64,000 nt of DNA from Nostoc sp. FACHB-973 (GTDB lineage Bacteria > Cyanobacteriota > Cyanobacteriia > Cyanobacteriales > Nostocaceae), in NCBI RefSeq assembly GCF_014698115.1, contig NZ_JACJSJ010000015.1, forward strand, positions 61,627-125,626, in the 5' to 3' direction. The notes under the pieces are model-generated. The model was not told the DNA's origin. It ran no database searches and worked only from the letters and a program-made list of their open reading frames with translations. The position numbers and the translations under genes were made by a program. This document shows, one piece after another, positions 8,701-17,400 of the stretch; positions within the stretch are counted from its first letter, which is position 1, and each line of letters opens with the position of its first letter.

Positions 8701-11312
8701 AGAATTTATTACTTTCACATCCTTTGATTTGTGATGACGATGGGATTAAGACGGTGCAATTGGTTTTGACACCAGAATCAAATCAAGAGACAAAGTTGCA
8801 ACTGATTAGTCTGCAAAATCAAGCAGATGAAAACGATATTCAAGCTTGGCAATCCCACGCCACGGGAAAACTTAATCTGTTGATTACAGAAGCAAATTCT
8901 GTAAATATCTCGGTAAGTATTGAAACATTGAAAAAGCGATGCCATCAAACTTTATCGGGAACGGAGTTTTACTCAACATTCCAAGAGATTGGCTACGGCT
9001 GGGGAAATTCATTTCAATGGATTGACACAATTTGGTATAGAGAAAACGAAGCTTTATGCCAAATGAAACTACCTCAATTACCAGATGAAATTCATAATTA
9101 TCAACTTTATCCCGGTTTAATTGATTCTTGCTTGCAGGTACTTAATTGTTGGGAACTAGGCAACTCAGCCCAAGATGAGTACATGTATGTTCCCTTTAAC
9201 ATTGCCAAATTCAAATTTTACCGTCGCCCTGATTCTGACGCTAAACTATGGTGTCACGCTCAAAAACAAGAATCTGACAATAATAGTTTGGTTGGTAATA
9301 TTGGTTTGTGCGACGAATCCGGACGTTTAATTGCTGAAATTATTGGTTTTGAAGCGAGAAAAGCTCGTCGTGAAACCATTTTGCAAAGCATGACAAATGA
9401 TTTGGGTAATTGGTTGTATGAAATTGCTTGGATAAATAAGGCGGTTGAGAAGAATCAACAAGAAAAGGGTAATTGGCTGATATTCGCTCAAGAAACAGGA
9501 ATAGGCGCTCAACTTGCAAGATTATTACAGCAAAACGGTGAAGGTTGTGTGTTAGTTGTTCCCGGTGCAGAATATAAAGCTTCCGAGAAACAGTATTACA
9601 TTAACCCCAAAAATCCCCAACACTTTCAACGATTGCTTGAGGAAAGTTTAGCAAATAATCAAACTGCTGTTCGTGGAGTTGTATATTTATGGGGATTAGA
9701 TGAGACTTTTGAAATAAATAACCAAGTTAGTAATTGCGGTAGCGTTTTGTATCTAGTTCAAGCTTTGGCTAAAGCTGAATTATCTAAATACCCCCGATTG
9801 TATTTGATTACAAAAGGAACTCAAGCAACAGCAGCATCTGACAAATTACAATTAACCGGGGCTGCGTTGTGGGGACTGGGTAAGGTAATAGCTTTAGAAC
9901 ATCCAGAACTATTATGTACTCGCTTGGATTTAGATGCAGCAAGCAATGTCAATCCAGTTGAAGAATTGTGCGAACAACTATTATTTTCAGACACAGAAAA
10001 TGAAATTGCTCTGCGTCAAGGAATTCGTAAAGTTGCTCGGTTAGTGCGGCGCAATCATCAACCTGCTGCTGCAAAACAGTTGAAGTTTAATTCCGAAAGC
10101 AGCTATTTAATTACTGGCGGTTTGGGAGCTTTAGGACTTGTAGTTGCTCGGTGGATGGTTGAAGGGGGCGCTCGAAATTTAGTTTTAACTACTAGAAAAG
10201 GAATTAGCAACGACACGCGAGAAGCAATCATAGAACTAGAACAAGCCGGAGCGAAAGTAGTGGTTGTGAAAGCAGATGTTTCCCAACCGGAAGATGTAGC
10301 TGGAATTTTAGCCAAAATCAAAGTTTCTTATCCACCTTTGCGAGGGATTATTCATGCTGCTGGTGTTTTAGATGATGGGTTACTGTTAAAGCAAACTTGG
10401 CAAAGCTTTGAGCAAGTTATGGCTGCTAAAGTAACGGGAAGTTGGAATTTGCATGAATTAACTCAAGACATACCTCTAGACTTCTTTGTTTGTTTCTCTT
10501 CAGTAGCTTCTTTATTAGGTTCGCCAACTCAAGGAAATTATGCGGCGGCGAATGCTTTTATGGATACTTTAGTTAATTATCGCCGGAGTCAAAGTTTACC
10601 AGGTTTAAGCATTAACTGGGGTGCTTGGGGTGAAGTGGGAATGGCTGCTCAATTGGATATTCGCCACCAACAACGAATGTTAGAAAGTGGTTTTGCAACA
10701 ATTGCACCACAACAAGGGTTACAAGTTTTAGGAGATTTATTAACCCAGGATGCGACTCAAGTAGGAGTTACGCCCATTAATTGGACGAAGTTTTTACAAC
10801 AATTTTCATCTGGGAAAGAACCGTCTTTAGTTAGTAATTTTGTTACTCACAACAAGGTGGTAGAAAAAGAATCATCAACGGAGGATTTAGAGCTTTTACG
10901 TCAACTCCAGGAAACCATTGTTAGCGAACGAGAAAATTTATTGATTGCTCGGATTCAAGATAAGGTTGTCAAGGTTCTTCAGTTTGATTCTTCTTTTCGT
11001 CCAAATCCCCGCACTGGATTCTTCGATATGGGAATGGATTCTCTGATGTCTGTGGAATTAAAAAATCAGTTGGAGAAATTGGTGGGAAGCTCGTTACCTT
11101 CAACTTTGACGTTTGAATATTCAACTATTGAAGCTCTGGCGCGGTATTTACTTGATAAGGTAATTAGTTTGGATGATGTGGAAACTAATGAAATAGAAGT
11201 GCAATTGGAAGTTGAATCGGTGGCGGATTTTGTTGATGATGTTATGCAACTTTCGGAAATGCAATTGTCAATGTTGGTGGATAGAGAATTAGAGGAGTTA
11301 TTGAGAGTTTAA
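5733..11312 (+). CDS. Type I polyketide synthase, module KS-AT-DH-KR-ACP
   Basis: An 1859-residue single-module PKS. The order is an N-terminal docking coiled coil ('LEKALLEIRNMRSVV'), KS with Cys209 in DTACSSS and the two histidines in VEAHGTGT and GHLESAAG, AT with Ser654 in GHSLGEY, DH with His957 in DHKLYGKAIFP and the partner 'LIDSCLQ', KR with TGGLGALG and Tyr1603 in 'GNYAAAN', and ACP with Ser1770 in 'MGMDSLMS'. The AT has HAFH, the malonyl-CoA signature. The KR has the LDD motif of B-type reductases. There is no ER, so the module should add two carbons and leave a double bond (cinnamoyl to 5-phenylpentadienoyl, inference). The start at 5733 (MSNAQ) is preferred because it is preceded by a purine-rich 'ggggaattggga'; an upstream ATG at 5688 would add 15 odd hydrophobic residues. 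The C-terminus 'LSEMQLSMLVDRELEELL' is a docking helix. Confidence 0.95.
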   Translation: MSNAQHTNYRPLLEKALLEIRNMRSVVNNMEQVQREPIAIVGMGCRFPGGADNPDGYWHLLHNGIDAIREIPSQRWDVDEYYNSDPEVPGKMYAKYGGFLDEVDKFDAQFFGISPREAVNLDPQQRLLLEVSWEALEHAGIAADKLKGSSTGVFVGLCMDDYSQLGFNCGDRTQIDAYNTLSILRSMAAGRLAYTLGLQGSTMQLDTACSSSLLAVHLACQSLRTGECNMALAGGVNLILSPEASIGLSKLKALSVDGRCKTFDAGADGYGRGEGCGVVVLKRLSDAIASNDNIFAVIRGSAANHDGASNGLTAPNGSAQEALLRKALENARVEPDQIQYVEAHGTGTSLGDPIEVIALGNVLGEGRNKDNPLAIGSVKTQLGHLESAAGVAGLIKVVLGLQHGEIPPHLHFNQPNPYILWDKLPVVVPTQPTKWDSPQRLAGMSSFGMSGTNVHLILESAPEIQPKAKPESDRPWHLLSLSAKTEAALVTLVKDYQSFLSSHPEAALTDICFTANTGRSHFEHRLAFVAESTADLQQQLSNFINNKSAVITVQGEQEANQKIAFLFTGQGSQYVGMGRELYETQPLFRQIIHRCDEILRPYLEQPLLSVLYGDRTSLLQDTAYAQPALFAIEYALAELWKSWGIEPDALLGHSLGEYVAACVAGVFSLEDGLKLIAKRASLMQAMPQNGTMVGVFATEAQVTAAIQPFTNKVSIAAINSPQSIVISGENQAVEVVVAKLQAEGIGSLKLNVSHAFHSALMEPMLADFEKVLSEVSFASPKINLISNVTGKLVTGELQNPEYWLEHLRGTVRFAPGMKTLAEQGYRVFLEIGPKSTLLEMGRKCVDTNVGMWLPSLHQQQSNWQQILSSLAQLYSSGETINWFGFDQDYSRQRLVLPTYPFQRQRYWVNTSKINIRQQPALTPTNTVLGKRLRLPFSPETRFEVELTPNSPAYLSDHKLYGKAIFPAASYVSMILSAVKETFPNESCVIENLLLSHPLICDDDGIKTVQLVLTPESNQETKLQLISLQNQADENDIQAWQSHATGKLNLLITEANSVNISVSIETLKKRCHQTLSGTEFYSTFQEIGYGWGNSFQWIDTIWYRENEALCQMKLPQLPDEIHNYQLYPGLIDSCLQVLNCWELGNSAQDEYMYVPFNIAKFKFYRRPDSDAKLWCHAQKQESDNNSLVGNIGLCDESGRLIAEIIGFEARKARRETILQSMTNDLGNWLYEIAWINKAVEKNQQEKGNWLIFAQETGIGAQLARLLQQNGEGCVLVVPGAEYKASEKQYYINPKNPQHFQRLLEESLANNQTAVRGVVYLWGLDETFEINNQVSNCGSVLYLVQALAKAELSKYPRLYLITKGTQATAASDKLQLTGAALWGLGKVIALEHPELLCTRLDLDAASNVNPVEELCEQLLFSDTENEIALRQGIRKVARLVRRNHQPAAAKQLKFNSESSYLITGGLGALGLVVARWMVEGGARNLVLTTRKGISNDTREAIIELEQAGAKVVVVKADVSQPEDVAGILAKIKVSYPPLRGIIHAAGVLDDGLLLKQTWQSFEQVMAAKVTGSWNLHELTQDIPLDFFVCFSSVASLLGSPTQGNYAAANAFMDTLVNYRRSQSLPGLSINWGAWGEVGMAAQLDIRHQQRMLESGFATIAPQQGLQVLGDLLTQDATQVGVTPINWTKFLQQFSSGKEPSLVSNFVTHNKVVEKESSTEDLELLRQLQETIVSERENLLIARIQDKVVKVLQFDSSFRPNPRTGFFDMGMDSLMSVELKNQLEKLVGSSLPSTLTFEYSTIEALARYLLDKVISLDDVETNEIEVQLEVESVADFVDDVMQLSEMQLSMLVDRELEELLRV

Positions 11313-11362
11313 TGTTTTGGTTCGGGTGATTGGCGATCGACCTCTTGTATCAATATTTTTTG

Positions 11363-11409
11363 TTTCACGCAGAGGCGCAGAGGCGCAGAGAGGAGAACGC
11401 AAGGAAGAG
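11363..11409 (+). repeat. 'cgcagagg' repeat, left arm of an inverted pair around PKS2
   Basis: The 40 bp from 11363 (tttcacgcagaggcgcagag then gcgcagagaggagaacgcaa) match the reverse complement of 19056-19095 at 39 of 40 positions. It lies between PKS1 and PKS2. Confidence 0.8.
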
Positions 11410-11478
11410 TTTTGCAAGAGGTTTGATGAGAAAAGAGTGTCTGTATTGTTTTTACCATAGTAAATTTGAGGCTTTCTG

Positions 11479-14400
11479 ATGAATAATACCGCAGATATAA
11501 ATAAGTTATCTCCCCTGCAACGTGCTGTTATCGCTTTAAAAGAAATGCGTCTCAAGCTCGATGCACTGGAACGTTCCAAGAATGAACCGATCGCTATTGT
11601 TGGAATGAGTTGCAGATTTCCCGGAGGAGCGGATTCTCCTTCACAATTTTGGGAACTGTTACGCAATGGAGTAGATGCGATCGCTGAAGTTCCCCAAGAT
11701 AGATGGAATATCGATGAATACTACAGTTCCAACTTGAATCTTTCGGGTAAAATGTATACTCGCAATGGTGCGTTTATTCAAAATGTAGACCAATTTGACC
11801 CCCATTTCTTTGGAATTTCCGCCAAGGAAGCTGCAAGTATGGACCCCCAACAGCGTCTGTTGCTTGAGCTTGCTTGGGAAGCACTGGAGTATGGCGGACA
11901 ATCTCCACAAAAGCTGAACGGTTCTAAAACCGGGGTGTTTATGGGGTTGTTCATGGATGACTATTCCCGATTTAACTTGTATTCTGGCGACCATGAACGT
12001 ATTGATGGTTACAGTAGTTTAGGTAATGCCCGCAGTGTGGCGGTGGGTCGGGTAGCTCATTTTTTGGGTTTCCAAGGCCCCGTTATGCAGCTAGATACTG
12101 CTTGTTCTTCTTCTTTGTTGGCAGTGCATTTAGCTAGCCACAGTCTGCGTTCTGGGGAATGCAACATGGCTTTAGCTGGTGGGGTGAATTTGATTTTATC
12201 GCCGGAAGCCTCCATCGGTTTAAGTAAAATGCGTGCCTTGGCTCCTGACGGACGCTGTAAAACTTTTGACGCGGCTGCTGATGGTTACGGTAGAGGTGAA
12301 GGTTGCGGCATTGTTGTACTCAAACGCTTGTCAGATGCGATCGCCAACGGCGATAATATCCTGGCTTTGGTTCGCGGTTCAGCTGTCAATCACGATGGTG
12401 CTAGCAGCGGTTTAACTGTTCCCAATGGATTGGCTCAAGAAGCATTAATTAGTCAAGCGCTGCAAAATGCTTGCGTAGAACCCCTAAAAGTCAGCTATGT
12501 AGAAACCCACGGCACCGGTACCGCTTTGGGCGATCCGATTGAGGTGAGAGCGTTGGGTTCCGTGCTGTGTCAAGGACGTTCTTCGGAAGAACCTTTGTTT
12601 ATTGGTTCGGTAAAAACTCAAGTTGGCCATTTGGAATCTGCTGCTGGAATAGCCAGTTTAATGAAGGTAATTCTGGCTTTGCAAAATCAAGAGATTCCCG
12701 GTAATTTACATTTAAAGCAACCCAGTTCTCACATTCAGTGGGATAAACTCGCGGTTAAGGTTCCTACTGCACCGACAAAATGGGATTCTCAGGGACAAAG
12801 ATTGGCTGGTGTCAGTTCTTTTGGTATTAGCGGTACTAACGTCCATTTAGTTGTAGAAGAAGCGCCGAAAGTCGAATCTTTACAGCCGCAAACTGAAGAA
12901 CGTCCCCGACATTTGCTGTGTTTGTCAGCCCTAACAGAAACAGCCCTGGTTTCCCTTGCCCAATCCTATCAAACATTTCTAAAATCTCATCCCGCAGCAT
13001 CTCTAGCAAATATTTGTTTTACAGCCAACACGGGGCGATCGCATTTTAAATATCGCCTGGCTGTAGTTGCCGAATCGACGGCAGATTTGAGCGAACAATT
13101 ACAAGCTTTTACTGTCGGTGATTCTACTGTGAAATTGAGCAGAGGTAAGGTAGAAAATAACCGTCCAAAAGTAGTATTTCTCTTTGCCGGGCAAGGTTCT
13201 CAATACGTGGGAATGGCACGCCAGCTTTACGAAACTCAGCCGACGTTCCGTAAAACTTTAGACAGATGTGACGAAATTTTACGTCCTTATCTGCAAAAAC
13301 CTTTATTATCGGTACTTTACCCAGAATCTAACGCGCCCCAGTTGTTGCACGAAACTGCTTATACTCAACCCGCACTCTTCGCTTTAGAATACGCTTTGGC
13401 GCAATTATGGAAATCTTGGGGAATTGTGCCGGATGCGGTTATCGGTCATAGTGTTGGTGAATATGTTGCCGCTTGTGTGGCTGGGGTATTCAGTTTGGAA
13501 GATGGGCTAAAATTGATTGCCGAACGGGGAAGACTCATCCAGTCACTACCGCAAAATGGGACGATGGCGGCGGTTTTTGCACCGGAAGCTAAAATAGCAT
13601 CTCTGTTGCAAAATCACGCAGACAAAGTATCTATTGCTTGCGTTAATGGACCGAATAATGTTGTGATTTCCGGAGTTAAAGAAACCGTTAGCGAAATACT
13701 TGAACAATTAAAATTACAGGGAATCAACGCTCAAGTTTTACAAGTTTCTCACGCTTTTCATTCGCCTTTAATGGCAACCATCCTTGATGAATTCGAGCAG
13801 ATAGCAAATGCGGTAGAGTTTCAAAAACCACGCATTCCTTTTATTTCCAATGTCACCGGAGAAATTCTTGAGGCGCGACAAGTACCTGATGCAGCTTATT
13901 GGCGAGAGCATCTGCGGGGTACGGTAAGATTTTTCGCCGGCATGGAGACACTTTCTAAACGAGAATACGATATCTTTTTGGAAGTAGGACCAAGTACCAC
14001 ACTGTTGGGAATGGGTAAAAAATGCTTGCCAGAAAATACCGCGACTTGGTTACCTTCCCTGAAAAAAGATAGCGATGATTGGATGCAATTGCTCGCTACC
14101 GCAGGTGAATTATACGTCCGGGGAACAACAATAGATTGGTCAGCTTTTGATCGAGATTATCAACGTCAACTCATAGTTTTACCAACTTATCCGTTTCAAC
14201 GTCAAAGGTATTGGGTTGAGAAGGTGGTAGATGTCAGAAGACAGAAGATAGAGGAAAGATTAGAACTACAATCAGCGCCAATTGTCAAGCCAAAATCAGA
14301 AAATATTTCCCGTCAAGCTGTAGTACCTCCAGAATGGTTTTATCATTGGCAGTGGCATTCAGAAAGTTTAATTGAATCCACAGAAATAGCAACGGGAGCG

Positions 14401-17400
14401 ATTTTAATTTTTGGCGATCGCCATCATGTAGGAGAAAGATTTTCCGAGCTACTTGATAGCAGCAAATACACTACATATTTTGTCACTCCCGGCGCAAGCT
14501 TTAAGCAAAAAGATAAGCACTTTACCGTTAATCCCGCAGTTGCTCAAGATTACGCACAACTGATTGAAACTATCAAAGCAGAAGGTTTGCCAATATCAAC
14601 AGTTATTCATCTGTGGAATTACAAACAAGAACAAGTTTCACCAGAAAAATTACTACTTGAGGACAATACATTCAATCAAAGCTTTTGGAGTCTCCAGTGG
14701 TTAGCTCAAGCTTTTACTAAACAATATCCCAGCAATAATCTAAATCTGCTGGTGGTAACTGAAGGTGCTTACATCGCATCTGAATCTGACAACTTACACA
14801 ACGTACATCAATCAATGGCAGGTACTTTGGTAAGGGTATTATCACAAGAAAATCCCACAATTCAAACCAAAGTTATAGATGTAACGCCGGATATTTTACC
14901 CCAAGAACTTACGAAGATTTTATCTCAAGAAATCCAAAGGCAAGCAACGGGAGAAGGTATCGTAGCCATCCGCGATCGCCAAAGACTTACCCGCAGTTTG
15001 GAAAGAATTAACGTACCCCAAAATCACAATCAAGTTTCGTTATCAAGCGGTGACACTTGGTTAATTACCGGCGGTAGTAGCGATGTGGGAACGGAAATTG
15101 CTTTAACTTTGGCTAGTGAAACTCAGATTAATTTAGTCCTAACCGGAAGAAATCCACTTCCACCGAGAGAAGCATGGGAATCTTCCAATCATAATGCTGC
15201 AACAAGCAAACGTATCCAAGCAATTCAACAATTAGAAAGCTTGGGAGCCACGGTGATGTACCAAGCTGTGGATGTTACTGATAGCTTGGGTATGGAAGAT
15301 TTGGTTAAAGCGATTAAATTGCGTTTTGGTAGTTTAGATGGTGTAATTCATGCGGCGGGAGTTGCAGATCATACCACATTCAAACTGTTGCAAAAGCCAA
15401 ATAGTACCATCGCCAAAGTATTAGCACCCAAGGTTCAAGGAACCATTGTTTTAGATAGGGTAACGCGCAACGAACCGTTAAAATATTTTGTTGTCTTATC
15501 TTCAGTTTCCGCTTCTAAAGCAGAATGGGGAACTGGGATGGCCGATTATGCTGCTGCTAATACTTTCCTTGATAGTTATGTCGTCTACCGCAATCAACGC
15601 GGTGCATCGGGGCATTCATTAGCTCTCAATTACTCCTTGTGGAGCGATCGCGGTATGGGAGCATTGCTAGGTGATGCTACTTTATTGATGGTTAAATCTA
15701 AAGGTCTTAATCCTTTAGAACCCGAACCTGCGGCGAATGCTTTTATTAAAGCTTTGGCTTTCAATAATTCTTCTGTCATCCATATTATTGATGTGATAGA
15801 AGCATCTGTCCCAGTTAAGGAGGTACGTTTTACCACGGCAGAAAATAAACCAACTAAAACGTTAAATATCCGCAATTTGGTTCGAGAAATATTAGGGCAA
15901 CATTTAGCTATCTCGGAAGGGGAAATTGAAGGATATCAAACGTTTACTGAATTGGGTTTAGATTCGGTGGGGACTGTAGAAGTTGTACAAGGTCTTGGTA
16001 AAGCTTTGGAAGCTGAGTTACTTCCGACTTTGTTGTTTGAATATCAAACGCCGGATGATTTGATTGCTTATCTGCAAGAAAAGTTTGGGTATGAAATTAA
16101 TAGTGTTTCTGGAGATGATTTATTAACGAACCGCAGAGACGCAGAGGGCGCAGAGGGAAGAGATGGGGAAGAAGTTGACACCCCACAAATCTTTGATGAA
16201 GAGAAGTTAGCGGAAAACTTGGAGACAGAATCACCAAATACGGCTAACGATAATGTTAGAGAACAAGACATCGCAATTATTGGCATGGCTTGTAAAATAC
16301 CGGGAGCGGATAATTTAGAAGAGTACTGGAATTTACTGATTGAAGGACGTTCTGCTGTTAAGGATGTACCTGAAGATAGATGGTTTCATCAACATTATTT
16401 TTCTGAAAATAGCTCCCAGGAAACATCAATATCCAAACGCGGTTGTTTTGTCGAAAATCCCTTTGATTTTGACCCGATGTTCTTTGGTATTTCCCCCAAA
16501 GAAGCTGTCGCAATGGACCCCCAACAAAGGGTATTTTTAGAATTAGCCATGAAAGCTTTGCAACAAGCCGGTTATGGTGGCAGATATCGAACAAAAAATA
16601 TCGGGGTGTTTGTTGGTTGCGGACAAAATACCTACATCGAACATTTCGGGAACTCTCAATACTATGAAGCTTTAAGTCAGCGTTTTGGTGACAGTGCTTG
16701 GTTTAAGAATTTAGAGAATGGCGATCGCCAAAATTTGCTCAATACTCTTTCCCAGGTGTTGCAACCAAGCGAAATTTTACCCGAATCGTCTGCGGGTAAT
16801 GAAGTAAATGAACTTGCGGCTAGAGTCAGCCACTGTTTAGATTTAAAAGGCCCCAGCATGGCGGTTGTAACTGCTTGTTCCTCTTCCCTCGTAGCGTTGC
16901 ATATCGCTTGTGAAAGCATCCGTTCCGGCGAGAGTAAAATGGCGATCGTTGGCGGGGTGAATTTCAATCTGAGTCCCAGCCCCTTTACCTTCCTCAAAAA
17001 AGCCCAGGCTCTTTCACCCACGGGAACTTGTTACCCCTTCGATAAACGTGCTAACGGATTGATTTTGGGAGAAGGTGCGGGTGTATTAATCGTCAAACCT
17101 CTCAAACAAGCTTTAGCAGACGGCGATAATATTCACGCTGTAATTAAAGGTTCAGCAATTAATAACGACGGACATTCACAAGGTATAACTGCTCCCAATC
17201 CCAAAGGACAATCGGAAGCCATTCGTCAAGCATATCTGAACAGTGGTGTAGATCCGGAAACAATTTCTTACATCGAAACTCATGGTACAGGTACACTATT
17301 AGGAGATCCCATAGAAGTAGAAGGAATGACTAAAGCCTTCAGTACTTTTACTACCAAAAAAGGTTTCTGTGGCATAGGTTCCGTTAAATCTTCCATTGGT

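Noticed and set aside
11298..11666. Minus-strand frame over the PKS1/PKS2 junction
   Set aside because: It covers the start of PKS2 and the 'cgcagagg' repeat; translation is repeat-derived (CASAPLRE type) and has no family features.
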